Notes under the pieces: generated by a model | Seen by the model: the letters and a program-made list of their open reading frames with translations, nothing else | Database searches by the model: none | What the model was told of the DNA's origin: nothing | Made by a program: the position numbers and the translations under genes | NCBI GenBank assembly: GCA_016719945.1 | Contig: JADJYE010000001.1 | Coordinates: 434,001 to 498,000, forward strand | Direction: 5' to 3' | Length of the DNA stretch: 64,000 nucleotides | Source of the DNA: Polyangiaceae bacterium | Lineage (GTDB): Bacteria; Myxococcota_A; Polyangia; Polyangiales; Polyangiaceae | In this document: in pieces, positions 36,204 through 45,200 of the stretch | How positions within the stretch are numbered: the stretch's first letter is position 1 | Layout: every line of letters starts with the position of its first letter

Positions 36204-36255
36204 CGGCGACAGCTCGGCGGGACCTTGCGACAAGGGGTGCCCTCACTGTCGCCGG
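36204..36255. repeat. 52-bp hairpin repeat, copy 2
   Basis: This direct repeat of 36066-36118 has outer stem CGGCGACAG/CTGTCGCCG. The two copies are about 140 bases apart and in the same orientation. They lie between the SMI1 gene and the TetR promoter region. Confidence 0.8.
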
Positions 36256-36360
36256 CCGCCCAGGGGGTGGGCAGGGCACGTTCGCGCCACGGGGCGAAAG
36301 ACCGCCGTCGCGCCCTCGCGCCCGCGCCTCCTGCCATCGCACCCTGCGCTTGACGGCATC

Positions 36361-36396
36361 CATAACAGTGTTATGAATTGACGTAACACCGTTATG
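36361..36396 (+). promoter_or_regulatory. Two TetR operators upstream of and over the regulator start
   Basis: CATAACAGTGTTATG at 36361-36375 is a perfect palindrome. CGTAACACCGTTATG at 36382-36396 is its near-reverse-complement form (consensus CATAACNGTGTTAYG) and ends on the ATG at 36394. Centres are 21 bases apart, two helical turns, so both sites face the same side of the helix. This suggests autorepression of the TetR-OYE operon. Confidence 0.75.
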
Positions 36397-37017
36397 GACG
36401 ACGACGGCATCGAGCTCATCCACCGCGCCCTGTCCGCCGGCGAGCTGACGGACGAGGACCTGTCGACGCGGCGGCTCGCCGGCCTGCTCGGCAAGACGAC
36501 AGGGGCCATCTATCACCGCTGGGGCTCGCTCGATGGGCTGCTGTTCGCGGTGAGCCAGCGCGGCTTCGTCGAGCTCGGCGCGCGGGTGAGCTCGGTGTGG
36601 GCTCGCACGCACGACCTGGGCGCGTGCGCGGCGACCTTCGTGGACTTCGGCCTCGACCACCCCGAGCTGTACACGCTGATGTTCGAGCGCCGCTTCGACT
36701 GGTCGGCGCTCCGCGCCGCGGGCGCCTTTCAGCGCGCCACGCCCGGCAGCGAGCTGCTCGCCCGCGTGCTCTGCCTCTTCGAGCAGGGCGGCTCGAAGAG
36801 CGCGTTGTCGGACACGCGCCTGTTCATGGCGGGCCTGCACGGCATCGTCTCCTTCGCCGCGAGCGGCCGCATGAACACGGGCGAGCTCACCCAGCCCGAT
36901 CGTGCCGTGGCGCTCGCCTCTGCGCGGGACCTCGCCGCGCGGCTGCTCCCTCCAGCGGCGAAGACCGCAAACCCACCGACCCCCAAGCCCTCCTCAAAGA
37001 AACGAGCACGAGCATGA
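36394..37017 (+). CDS. TetR-family transcriptional regulator
   Basis: The 207-residue product has the N-terminal HTH (DLSTRRLAGLLGKTTGAIYH, then RWGSLDGLLFAVSQRGF) followed by a helical ligand-binding domain. The TGAIYHRWGSLD segment is the recognition helix of TetR proteins. The C-terminus is basic (PSSKKRARA). The stop overlaps the next ATG (ATGA), so it is translated together with the Old-Yellow-Enzyme gene, which it likely regulates through two operators at 36361-36396. Confidence 0.93.
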   Translation: MDDDGIELIHRALSAGELTDEDLSTRRLAGLLGKTTGAIYHRWGSLDGLLFAVSQRGFVELGARVSSVWARTHDLGACAATFVDFGLDHPELYTLMFERRFDWSALRAAGAFQRATPGSELLARVLCLFEQGGSKSALSDTRLFMAGLHGIVSFAASGRMNTGELTQPDRAVALASARDLAARLLPPAAKTANPPTPKPSSKKRARA

Positions 37018-38300
37018 CCCACCTCAGCACTCCCCTGTCGCTCTCCAACAAGCTCACGCTCGACAACCGCCTCGCGAAGAGCGCGATGAGCGAGCGCCTC
37101 GCCACACGCGACGGGCGGGTCAGCGCGGAGCTGGTGCGGCTCTACGAGCGCTGGGCGCGGAGCGGGGCGGGGCTGCTGGTGACCGGCAACGTCATGGTGG
37201 ACGCGCGCGCCCTCGGCGAGAGCGGGAACGTCGTCGTGGAGGACGAGCGAGACCTCGAGGGGCTGCGCGCGTGGGCCCAAGCCGCCAGGTCCGGCGGCGC
37301 GCGCGTGCTGATGCAGATCAACCACCCGGGCAGACAAGCGCCGCGCACCCTCACCCGACACCTGGTCGCGCCCTCGGCCGTCGGGCTCAAGGGCGCCGGC
37401 CCGCTGTTCGCGAAGCCGCGCGCGCTCGAGCCGCTCGAGATCGAGCAGATCATCGGCCGCTTCGCCCAGACCGCCCGCATCGCCGAGAAGGCGGGCTTCG
37501 ACGGGGTGCAGATCCACGGCGCGCACGGGTACCTCGTGAGCCAGTTCCTCTCGCCGCGCAGCAACCGCCGCGACGACGCGTGGGGAGGCGACGCACCTCG
37601 CCGCAGGCGTTTTCTGCTCGAGATCGTGCGCGCGGTGCGCGCCGGCTGTCAGCGACGACTTCGTGGTGGCGCTCAAGCTCAACTCGGCCGACTTCCAGAA
37701 GGGTGGGTTCGACGAGGCCGAGTCCATGGCGCTGCTCGAGGTGCTCGACGGTGAGGGGCTGGATCTCGTCGAGATCTCGGGCGGGACGTATGAGTCTGCC
37801 AAGATGTTCGAGGAGACCGTGCCCCGGCGCGAGAGCAGCGAGCGTCGCGAGGCCTTCTTCCTCGACTACGTCGAGAAGGCGCGCGCTCGCATCCGCTGTC
37901 CGCTGATGCTCACCGGCGGCTTCCGCACCCGCGCAGGAATGGAAGAGGCGCTGAGCGGCGGGGCGATCGAGATCGTGGGGCTCGCGCGGCCGATGGCGGT
38001 CGACCCGGATCTGCCCGCCGACCTGCTCGCGAACCGGCGCCACGCCACCCTCCCGGTGAAGCTCGCGACGGGCCTCGCCAACCTCGACTCCGTGATTCAA
38101 GGCAGCTGGTACCAGGCCCAGATCGACCGGATGGGGCGTGGCCGCGAGCCCGACCCGGCGCTCGGCCGTTGGCTCCCGGTGTTGCGATATTTGTCGGGTC
38201 GGCGCGTCACGGAGCGCGTGCCCACCCCCCCCATCGCTGCGACCGCCACCCGCCACATCCTGCCGCGAGCGTCTCCGCGCCGACGAGCTCGTAGGCGCAT
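37014..38300 (+). CDS. NADH:flavin oxidoreductase (Old Yellow Enzyme family), frameshifted
   Basis: This FMN enzyme is predicted to reduce activated double bonds with NAD(P)H. The first frame reads LSNKLTLDNRLAKSAMSERL, MQINHPGRQAPR, and GFDGVQIHGAHGYLVSQFLS followed by PRSNRRDDAWGG, all standard for the family. Near 37645 the frame changes; the rest continues as ALKLNSADFQKGGFDEAES, LVEISGGTYE, CPLMLTGGFRTRAGMEEALS and IVGLARPMAVDPDLP (flavin phosphate binding). The natural stop is unclear: the frame stays open beyond 38300 into the next gene, so another indel is likely near 38200-38350. Confidence 0.85.
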
Positions 38301-38362
38301 CCGCGATCCGCGCTCAGCCCGGGCCGTCAGATCGAACCGCTACCTCGCGCGTCGAAGGGCGC

Positions 38363-38734
38363 ATGAAGCTGCTCGGCCTGCTCTTGTCCCTCACGGTCGT
38401 CGCGTGTGCACGGCCCTCGACCCCATCGACCCCCGCCGAGCCGACCCCAACAGCGCCGACCCCCGCCGAGCCGGTTCCATCGGTGGCGGGCTCGGCTCAG
38501 GAAGAGGCGACCGTGCCCATCGCGAGCTACCCCAACCCCGCCGTCTTCTCGGACGAGGTCGAGGTGAAGCTCCAGAAGCTGCTGGAGGCGCGCGAGATCC
38601 CCTGGTCGGCCGGCGGTTCGATCGGGTTCACCCTGCACGTGCCCGCGTCACGCGCGGCCGAGGCGCGGGCCCTGCTCCGGTCCGACCCGGCGCTGATGAA
38701 GCAGGTCACGGTCTACGACGAAGCGAGGCCGTGA
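38363..38734 (+). CDS. Small lipoprotein
   Basis: MKLLGLLLSLTVVACARPST is a lipoprotein signal. A linker of TPAEPTPTAPTPAEP repeats follows, then a ~70-residue domain beginning NPAVFSDEVEVKLQKLLEAR, with an alternating strand/helix pattern and ending MKQVTVYDEARP. The domain may be ferredoxin-like. Function unknown. It lies 17 bases from the convergent response-regulator gene. Confidence 0.65.
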   Translation: MKLLGLLLSLTVVACARPSTPSTPAEPTPTAPTPAEPVPSVAGSAQEEATVPIASYPNPAVFSDEVEVKLQKLLEAREIPWSAGGSIGFTLHVPASRAAEARALLRSDPALMKQVTVYDEARP

Positions 38735-38751
38735 CCGCGCTGCACAGGCTC

Positions 38752-39213
38752 TCAGGCGTGTGGGACCTCATCGCTCACGACCCCCTCGTGCGGCTCGAGC
38801 GACCTCGCGACCGCTTCGCGAAACTGGTCGAGCTCGAAGGGCTTCTCGATGAAGAACATCGCGCCGTCCCGCCGTGCGGCCTCCTCGATCTCCGGTGAGC
38901 CGAAGGCCGTGATGACGATGAAGGGTGTCGCCGACCCAGCGGCGTGAAGTCCCTCCAGCACATCCAAGCCGCTCACCCCAGGCATGACGACATCCGTCAC
39001 GATCAGATCGAACTCCGACGGGTGGCGCGGGCTCAGCAGGTCGTGAGCGACCAGATTGAGCAGCTCCTGACCGTCCTTCGCCATCACGACCCGATGGCCG
39101 TCGTAGCGAAGGGCGCAGCACAGCGCGCGCCTCGTAGCATCATCGTCATCCGCTAACAGGATTCGCGCCCCGCCCCCACGCGGTCGCGCATTCGTGACGG
39201 CTCGTGTTCCCAT
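38752..39213 (-). CDS. Stand-alone response regulator receiver (CheY-like)
   Basis: This 153-residue single-domain protein starts with ARILLADDDDATRRAL (acidic pocket) and has the phospho-acceptor Asp in FDLIVTDVVMPGVSGLDVLE, the switch Thr in PFIVITAFGSPE and the Lys in MFFIEKPFELDQF. All key residues are present. There is no output domain, so it must act through a partner. No histidine kinase is in the window. Confidence 0.92.
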   Translation of the reverse strand: MGTRAVTNARPRGGGARILLADDDDATRRALCCALRYDGHRVVMAKDGQELLNLVAHDLLSPRHPSEFDLIVTDVVMPGVSGLDVLEGLHAAGSATPFIVITAFGSPEIEEAARRDGAMFFIEKPFELDQFREAVARSLEPHEGVVSDEVPHA

Positions 39214-39389
39214 GGGTCCCCCTCCCAGTGGCAGTGCCTCATTTCAGAGTCTGCCACCGAGCGCGTCCCACGTCTGCTCTCAGCAGTCCCTCGCGACGAT
39301 ATCGTCCGAGCGGCGCGTCCCATCTACCTGGATCGACACAGGTCGCGTCCCGGGTGCGCGCGCCGCGGGATCGGTCACTGCGGGATCGG

Positions 39390-40697
39390 TCACTGCGGGA
39401 TCGGCTCGGTCCCCACGGTCGTGCCCGGCGTCGCGATCCACTCGAAGTTGTCCACGAGCGTGGTCGAATCGAGGACGCCGTCGCCAGAGTCGTGCACCGC
39501 GAAGCGCAGGTGCACCTCGGAGCCGCCCTCGACCGGCGCGGTCGTGCGCAGCCAGCTAGTCGCGCCGTGGTCTTGGCCGAACGACATGTCGAACCCGAAC
39601 CCGGTGCCGATCAGCTCGATGTTTCCGAGCGAGCACGTAAAGATCTTGCCGCCCGCCATACAAGCGTTTGGCGGGTTGCCCTCGCAGCCGCACACCTCGA
39701 GCAGCGCGTTGTTGACGCTGATGGGGTTGCCGTCCCCATCGAACGAGATGTTCCCGTCGGTCTGACCCGGCGGGAAGGGCTCGAGGATCGCGAGGAAGAA
39801 ATCGTTGAACGTGCTGCACACGAAGCCTGGCCACTCGTAGGTGTAGAAGTCGAAGTCGAACGAGAACCCGGTCGCGTTCGACGGCGCGCGCAGCACCAGC
39901 TCGACCCCCGTCGGATCGTTGGGTGCGCCGGTCGTGACGCCGGGACACGCTGGCGACTCCTTCGGGAAGCCCTGCGCAAACGCCCGGGAGTAGCCCTTCG
40001 AGAACCCGCCCACGCTCTGGTAGCCGGGGTCGTTCGGTCGCCGCGCCGTGCCGCTCGACAGCACCAGCATGCGCTCACCCGCGCGAAGATCGACGTTGGG
40101 CCCGAAGTCGTCGACGAACCCGTGCCCCAGGTGGAACCGCTGCGCCATATTGGGATCGACAGGCGGCGGGCTGCCGTCTGCCATGACCCACTCGGCGCTC
40201 ACGAAGCCCCAGTCGTCGGGCCCGGTGGACACCTTGCAGATCTCGATCGCCTCGGCCGCCTTGCGCGGATCCATCTCGTCGACGTCGATGCCGGCGTCGC
40301 ACGGAGGATCGGGCGGCTCGTCGATGTCGCCGTCGCAGTCTTCGTCGTACGGCGCCTTGCCGTCCTCGGTCGGGACCTCGAGCGCGTTGGGGTTGCGGTT
40401 CGGATCGCAGTCTTCGCAGTCCCCCTGGGCTTCGGTGTAGCCGTCGCCGTCGATGTCGTCGTCGGGCGTCCCCGGAGCGCAGATGATGCCTCCGCCCTCT
40501 CCGGTGTTGCCCCCGGCCGCGAAGCCAGCTCCCTGTCCGCCGCCGCCCTGGGTCGTGGACGGCGCGCCGCCTGCGCTCGCGCCGCCTCCGCCTGCGCTCG
40601 CGCCGCCCGTGGACGACTCGTTGCCGCCGGCGCCGTTGCCGGCGCCGCAGCCCATCGAGAGAGCAAGAACGAGGGAGAGCCCGGTTCGTTTCGACAT
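39390..40697 (-). CDS. Lipoprotein with MopE-like motif and choice-of-anchor-L-like domain
   Basis: The lipobox is SLVLALSMGCGAG, followed by a Gly/Ala/Ser linker. DIDGDGYTEAQGDCEDCDPN and DEDCDGDIDEPPDPPC are metal-binding-like Asp/Cys loops. The C-terminal domain contains TGFSFDFDFYTYEWPGFVCS, ATSWLRTTAPVEGGSEVHLR and SGDGVLDSTTLVDNFEW, which resemble the choice-of-anchor L domain of exported proteins. It follows the upstream Cys-rich gene after only seven bases, so they form an operon. The 3' end carries a 15-base duplication that includes the stop codon. Confidence 0.75.
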   Translation of the reverse strand: MSKRTGLSLVLALSMGCGAGNGAGGNESSTGGASAGGGGASAGGAPSTTQGGGGQGAGFAAGGNTGEGGGIICAPGTPDDDIDGDGYTEAQGDCEDCDPNRNPNALEVPTEDGKAPYDEDCDGDIDEPPDPPCDAGIDVDEMDPRKAAEAIEICKVSTGPDDWGFVSAEWVMADGSPPPVDPNMAQRFHLGHGFVDDFGPNVDLRAGERMLVLSSGTARRPNDPGYQSVGGFSKGYSRAFAQGFPKESPACPGVTTGAPNDPTGVELVLRAPSNATGFSFDFDFYTYEWPGFVCSTFNDFFLAILEPFPPGQTDGNISFDGDGNPISVNNALLEVCGCEGNPPNACMAGGKIFTCSLGNIELIGTGFGFDMSFGQDHGATSWLRTTAPVEGGSEVHLRFAVHDSGDGVLDSTTLVDNFEWIATPGTTVGTEPIPQ

Positions 40698-40704
40698 GGG
40701 TGCC

Positions 40705-42318
40705 TCAGAACACGCAGATGGGTCCGTCGCCGAAGTCGAGGCAGCTGTAGCCGTTGCGGCAGTCGGCGTTCGACGCGCAGGTCTGCATGCAGCTGCCATT
40801 TCCGCTCGGGAAGAAGAAGTAGCTCGAGCATACGCTGCCCGTGGGGCAGTCGTCCGCCGCGAGATCGCAGAACTCGGAGCAGTACCCGCCGGGCCAGCCG
40901 AAGTTGAACTGGTCGATGCAGATCGGGTCGGGCGCGTTCGCCGCGCACTGGTTGTGGATCTGGCAGGTCGTGCCCGCCGCCTTCACCCCCGGCGTGCAGC
41001 TGAACGACGCCGCGCAGGCGGTCGCGTCTTCGCAGTCTTCGAGGCTGTCGAAGTCGTTGTCCTGATAGTCCTGGCAGTTGAGCTCGGGCGGGTTGCCGCA
41101 GGTGAGCGTGCCCTGGCCATCGTCGTTGCACGACAGGCCGTTCGGGCAGTCTGCGTCGGTCGCGCACGACTTGAAGCACACCCCGTGCACCGAGATGTTG
41201 AGGTCGACGCACACGCCGCCGGGGCAGTCTCCAGGGCCGTCGCAGAACTCCGAGCAGTAGCCGCTGTTGAACCCCTGGTTCCAGTTCAAGCAGATGGGGT
41301 CCCCGCCCGTCGCCTGGCACTGGTTGTTCTGGAAGCACGACGCGCCGTAGCCGTTCGGGCCCGGGCTGCACTCGAGCGACTGCCCCTTGCAGTTGGAGGG
41401 GTCGTCGCAGTCGAGGTACCCGTCGAAGTCGTCGTCCCATTGGCCGTCGCACCACGACTCGGGCAAGGGCTGATCGATCTGTCCAGAGAAGTCCGAGCCA
41501 GCCCCCTTCGCCTCGAAGATGACGAAATACGTCTCGCCCGCGACCGCGGGGAACGACGCGGACTCGTTCTGGCCGTTCGGCGCGTTGTCGACGCAGAGCA
41601 GCTCCGTCTGCGCGTCGTTGCAGGCGGTGCGGACCGAGATGACGCCGTCGAAGCTCCAGCTGTAGAGCTGGATGCTCATGTCACCATCCATCGCCGCGGT
41701 GACCTGGTAGACGATCTCCGACCCAGCGCCGGGAGCACAGGACGACTCGAGCACGTTCGGCCTGCCGGCGAGGTTGCCGTTCGGCCAGGCCGGCACCACC
41801 TGCGGAGACGCGGCGCCGCACGGGTCGGTGCAGGTGAGCTGCTCGGCGCAGTCATCGTCGAGGCAGTCGATGGCGCCGTCCGCGTCGTTGTCCTGGCCGT
41901 CGTTGCAGGCCTCCGCGGGGAGGCAGCCGGAGACGACGACGCCGCAGAACTGGTTGCAGACGAGGGTGCCGCCGCTCATCCCGAAGTCGACGCAGGTGAG
42001 CCCGCCGAAGTCGTCGAGGTCGCACGCCTCGCCCTGATCTCGCACGCCGTTGCCGCACAGGTTGGGGGGCGCCCCGCCCTCTCCTTCTCCGCCCTGGCCT
42101 GCTCCGCCGTGCCCGCCCACGCTCGGGGAGCCGCCTTCGGTCGTCGTGCCGCCCGTGCCGCCTCCCGCGCCCCCCGCCCCTTCGGGGGCGCCCCCAGCGA
42201 CGGCTCCGGCTTCACCGCCGCCCCCCGATGACAGAGGCGGGTCTTCACCGCCGGCGCAGCCGGCAGCGAGCACGAGGCTGATCAAGCAGGCAGGTACATA
42301 AGTGGGCATATGTCGCAC
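40705..42318 (-). CDS. Cys-rich surface lipoprotein
   Basis: The signal ends LISLVLAAGCAGGE. A Gly-rich linker precedes NLCGNGVRDQGEACDLDDFG, an 'EGF/DUF4215-like' start found in many myxobacterial proteins. CNDGQDNDADGAIDCLDDDC and CQDYQDNDFDSLEDCEDATAC are Asp/Asn metal loops. A middle beta-domain (residues ~180-290) and repeated C-rich modules (CFQNNQCQATGGDPIC, CQIHNQCAANAPDPIC, and YCSEFCD) complete the chain. It has over 40 Cys, likely all in disulfides on the cell surface. The shorter start is ATG 42309. Confidence 0.75.
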   Translation of the reverse strand: MRHMPTYVPACLISLVLAAGCAGGEDPPLSSGGGGEAGAVAGGAPEGAGGAGGGTGGTTTEGGSPSVGGHGGAGQGGEGEGGAPPNLCGNGVRDQGEACDLDDFGGLTCVDFGMSGGTLVCNQFCGVVVSGCLPAEACNDGQDNDADGAIDCLDDDCAEQLTCTDPCGAASPQVVPAWPNGNLAGRPNVLESSCAPGAGSEIVYQVTAAMDGDMSIQLYSWSFDGVISVRTACNDAQTELLCVDNAPNGQNESASFPAVAGETYFVIFEAKGAGSDFSGQIDQPLPESWCDGQWDDDFDGYLDCDDPSNCKGQSLECSPGPNGYGASCFQNNQCQATGGDPICLNWNQGFNSGYCSEFCDGPGDCPGGVCVDLNISVHGVCFKSCATDADCPNGLSCNDDGQGTLTCGNPPELNCQDYQDNDFDSLEDCEDATACAASFSCTPGVKAAGTTCQIHNQCAANAPDPICIDQFNFGWPGGYCSEFCDLAADDCPTGSVCSSYFFFPSGNGSCMQTCASNADCRNGYSCLDFGDGPICVF

Positions 42319-42509
42319 TCAATCCGACTAGGCAGTCCCAGCTCCGGGCGCAAGCTTGATGCGCGCAAACGTTCCGCTTGATCACATTTTCCTTGGAAAT
42401 GAGAGTGCCGTTGCTTCGCACCCCGGTCGAAGTGAGGTAAGGACTGTCCGGTTTTCGACACTGCTCGGCCCCTCAGCTTGCAAGGGGCCAGCGCCGAGAG
42501 GGTCTCGTC

Positions 42510-43466
42510 ATGCTGCGATACCGCGCCGACCTCCGAACCATCGCCTTCATGGGCGTCTTCTTCGCCCTCGTCGCCGTCCAGTGGCTCGTGCCAGCTGCTT
42601 CGATCTTCGACGGCGGCGCTTGGTGGGCCGCGGCTCCGCTGTTCGTGCTCACGTGCTTCTTCTCGTTCTTCTGCGCGGTCGCGACGCACAACACGATCCA
42701 CTCTCCGGTGTTCGAGAAGCGCGCCCACAACCGCGTCTTCCAGACCGTGCTGACGCTGACCTATGGCCACCCGGTGAGCGCGTTCGTGCCGGGGCACAAC
42801 CTCAGCCACCACAAGCACACGCAGACCCGCAAGGACGTGATGAGGACCTCGAAGACGCGGTTCTCGTGGAACCTGCTCAACGGGCTGTTCTTCATCGTGA
42901 AGGTCGCGCCCGCGATCATGCGAGGCGAGAGCCTGTACTTCAAGACGATGAAGGAGCGCCTGCCGGCCTGGTACCGCCAGTACCAGATCGAGTTCTGGGT
43001 GCTGCACGCGCTCTACCTCGCGCTCTTCATCGCGGACTGGAAGAAGGCGCTCGTGTTCGTGTTCCTGCCCCACAAGTACGCGGCGTGGGGCATCGTCACG
43101 ATGAACCTCTTGCAGCACGACGGCGCGGACGAGAACAGCGAGTACAACCACTCGCGCAATTTCGTCGGCAAGCTCGTCAACTGGTTCACGTTCAACAACG
43201 GCTTCCACACCATCCACCACGTGCACCCGGGGATGCACTGGAGCCTCACCCCCGAGGCGCACGCGCGCGAGATCGCGCCGCACATCCACCCGGCGCTCGA
43301 TCAGAAGTCGCTGCTCGCCTACATCGTGCGGACGTACCTCTGGCCCGGCAAGCGGCTCACGTACCTTGGCCAGCCGGTCGTCCTGCCCGAAGAGGGCCCT
43401 GACGAGAACTGGGTGCCGAAGCCGGAAGAGACGAAGGAAGACCTCGGCGCGATGGCCCCGGCCTGA
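42510..43466 (+). CDS. Fatty acid desaturase
   Basis: This membrane di-iron desaturase introduces double bonds into acyl chains. Histidine boxes are HNTIH, HNLSHHKHTQ and FNNGFHTIHHVHPGMHW; HDGADENSEYNHSRNF lies before the last. Hydrophobic segments occur at residues ~12-55 (FMGVFFALVAVQW and APLFVLTCFFSFF) and ~175-220. 318 residues, typical length. The stop is five bases before the ureohydrolase start, so the two are an operon. Confidence 0.9.
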   Translation: MLRYRADLRTIAFMGVFFALVAVQWLVPAASIFDGGAWWAAAPLFVLTCFFSFFCAVATHNTIHSPVFEKRAHNRVFQTVLTLTYGHPVSAFVPGHNLSHHKHTQTRKDVMRTSKTRFSWNLLNGLFFIVKVAPAIMRGESLYFKTMKERLPAWYRQYQIEFWVLHALYLALFIADWKKALVFVFLPHKYAAWGIVTMNLLQHDGADENSEYNHSRNFVGKLVNWFTFNNGFHTIHHVHPGMHWSLTPEAHAREIAPHIHPALDQKSLLAYIVRTYLWPGKRLTYLGQPVVLPEEGPDENWVPKPEETKEDLGAMAPA

Positions 43467-43471
43467 GCGCG

Positions 43472-44488
43472 ATGTCCACGACGTTCGACCCCTCCGGGCC
43501 TGCGCAGCACGACGGCGTGTACGGCCTGCCCACGAGCGCCGAGCAGGCGCGCGTGGTGCTCGTGCCGGTGCCCTGGGAGCCGACGACCTCGTATCGGAAG
43601 GGCACGGCCGGCGGCCCCGCGAACATCCTCGACGCCAGCCGTCAGGTCGATCTGTTCGACCTCGAGTATGGCCGGCCGTACGAGGCGGGCCTCGCGATGT
43701 TGCCGCCCGATCCGGAGATCGTCCGGCTCAACCTCGAGGCGTGTGGGCTCGCGCAGCCGATCATCGACCGCGGCGGCGCGCTCGACTCCCCCGCGCTGGC
43801 CCAGGATCTCGCGCGGGTGAACGAGCTCTGCGACCAGCTCAACCGGCGCGTCGAAGAGCTGTGCGACGGTTGGCTCGAGCGAGGCAAGCTCGTGGGCGTG
43901 GTGGGCGGCGATCATGCGAGCCCGTTCGGGCTGATCAAGGCGCTCGCGCGCAGGCACCCGGGGCTCGGCGTGCTCCACGTCGACGCCCACGCCGATCTGC
44001 GCGTCGCGTACGAGGGGTTCACCTTCTCGCACGCGTCGATCCTCCACAACGTGCACGAGCGCGTCCCCGAGGTGGCGAAGATCGTCCAGGTGGGTGTCCG
44101 CGATCTCTCGGAGGACGAGCACCTGTTCTCTGCCGGCTCGGCGCGCATCGAGACCTTCTACGATCGCGACCTCGCCGAGCGCGCGTTCGAAGGCGAGCCG
44201 TTCGCGCGGGTCGCCGCCGACATCGCGTCGAGGTTGCCGCGCGACGTGTACATCTCGTTCGACATCGACGGCCTCGAGCCCTCGCTGTGCCCAGGGACGG
44301 GCACCCCCGTGCCGGGGGGGCTGAGCTTCCGGCAGGCGTGCGCGCTGCTCTGGGCGGTCGTCAAGAGCGGCCGGCGCATCCTGGGGTTCGACCTCAACGA
44401 GGTCTCGGGCAACGACCCGTGGGACGGCATCGTCGGCGCGCGCGTGCTCTACAAGCTCATCGGCGCGCTGCTGCGCACGAACGCGTGA
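43472..44488 (+). CDS. Arginase/agmatinase-family ureohydrolase
   Basis: This di-manganese enzyme hydrolyses a guanidino group to urea. Metal ligands are in VVGGDHASPFGLI, VLHVDAHADLRVAYEG and YISFDIDGLEPSLCPGTGTP; the late LGFDLNEVSGND motif is also conserved. The length of 338 residues and the EPTTSYRKGTAGGPANIL start resemble agmatinase-type enzymes, but the true substrate (agmatine, arginine or another) cannot be told. It is co-transcribed with the desaturase, an unusual pairing. Confidence 0.9.
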   Translation: MSTTFDPSGPAQHDGVYGLPTSAEQARVVLVPVPWEPTTSYRKGTAGGPANILDASRQVDLFDLEYGRPYEAGLAMLPPDPEIVRLNLEACGLAQPIIDRGGALDSPALAQDLARVNELCDQLNRRVEELCDGWLERGKLVGVVGGDHASPFGLIKALARRHPGLGVLHVDAHADLRVAYEGFTFSHASILHNVHERVPEVAKIVQVGVRDLSEDEHLFSAGSARIETFYDRDLAERAFEGEPFARVAADIASRLPRDVYISFDIDGLEPSLCPGTGTPVPGGLSFRQACALLWAVVKSGRRILGFDLNEVSGNDPWDGIVGARVLYKLIGALLRTNA

Positions 44489-44593
44489 CGTCGACGTAAG
44501 CGCTGGTTCGGCCGGCTTTCGCGCTCGAAACGGCGCTTTCACGGCTGCAACGCCGCCGAAGCCTCCGCCCCCCAGAATTCCAGGAGTTGGGCG

Positions 44594-44609
44594 TGGCACG
44601 GTTCTGGCA
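44594..44609 (+). promoter_or_regulatory. Candidate sigma-54 promoter (TGGCAC-N5-TGGCA)
   Basis: TGGCAC, five bases, then TGGCA matches the -24/-12 consensus TGGCAC-N5-TTGCA with one mismatch. Transcription would start near 44620. Sigma-54 promoters are frequent in myxobacteria. One match in a 64-kb GC-rich window can arise by chance. Confidence 0.4.
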
Positions 44610-44621
44610 AAGCCGGTCCAC

Positions 44622-45113
44622 ATGGGGGAACAAACCACGGTCGGCACGATGAACCGAAGGGATGACCGAGACGACCGCGCGAAGGGAGCGAGCGCCGCCC
44701 GGCGGCCCGCCAGCTCGCAGCCGCCGCGCTCGACGAACCGTCCGCCCGCGCGCACGGCCTCTGGCAGCGGTGCCCCCTCGAGCCGGAGGGAGCGCGTTCA
44801 AAGCATGTCCCGCCGGACGAACACGCTCAAGATTCGGCCTTGGTCGCAGCTGCCCGGCGTCGTCGCGTACGTGGTGCTCGATCACACCGAGCAAGTGACC
44901 GACGCGTGGGGTGAGCCCAGCGGTGCCGAGCTCGAGCGCGCCGCCTCGTTCCGTGACCGCGTCCGCAGAGGCGCGTTCGACGGCAGCCACGCCCTCGATG
45001 GTGGCCTCGACCGGCGCCTCTTGTCGGTGGCCCGCCGGGACGGATGGTTCGTGCACGTATGGGTCGAGGGAACGACCGACGTCGCGGGAATCTTGTCCGT
45101 CGTCGGCGGTTAG
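44622..45113 (+). CDS. Small protein with disordered N-terminus, unknown function
   Basis: The first ~70 residues are Arg/Ser/Pro-rich (RRDDRDDRAKGASAARRPAS) and likely disordered. The last ~95 form a compact domain: LPGVVAYVVLDHTEQVTDAW, then GSHALDGGLDRRLLSVARRD and GWFVHVWVEGTTDVAGILSV, with a strand-helix pattern. It slightly resembles a short roadblock-type domain. If the sigma-54 site is real the start is ATG 44649 or 44805 (MSRRTNTLKI). Family not recognised. Confidence 0.5.
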   Translation: MGEQTTVGTMNRRDDRDDRAKGASAARRPASSQPPRSTNRPPARTASGSGAPSSRRERVQSMSRRTNTLKIRPWSQLPGVVAYVVLDHTEQVTDAWGEPSGAELERAASFRDRVRRGAFDGSHALDGGLDRRLLSVARRDGWFVHVWVEGTTDVAGILSVVGG

Positions 45114-45200
45114 CTCGCCCGACGATAAGAGCTCCCAGTTTGTCGCGTGATGACCGCGGCGTGCTACCCTCGTTCGCGGGGCGGAGCCGCCGGTCGTCAT

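Noticed and set aside
35619..36233. Ser/Trp/Arg-rich minus-strand ORF over the KKAAP repeat
   Set aside because: It is the antisense of the Lys/Ala/Pro tail and has no independent support.
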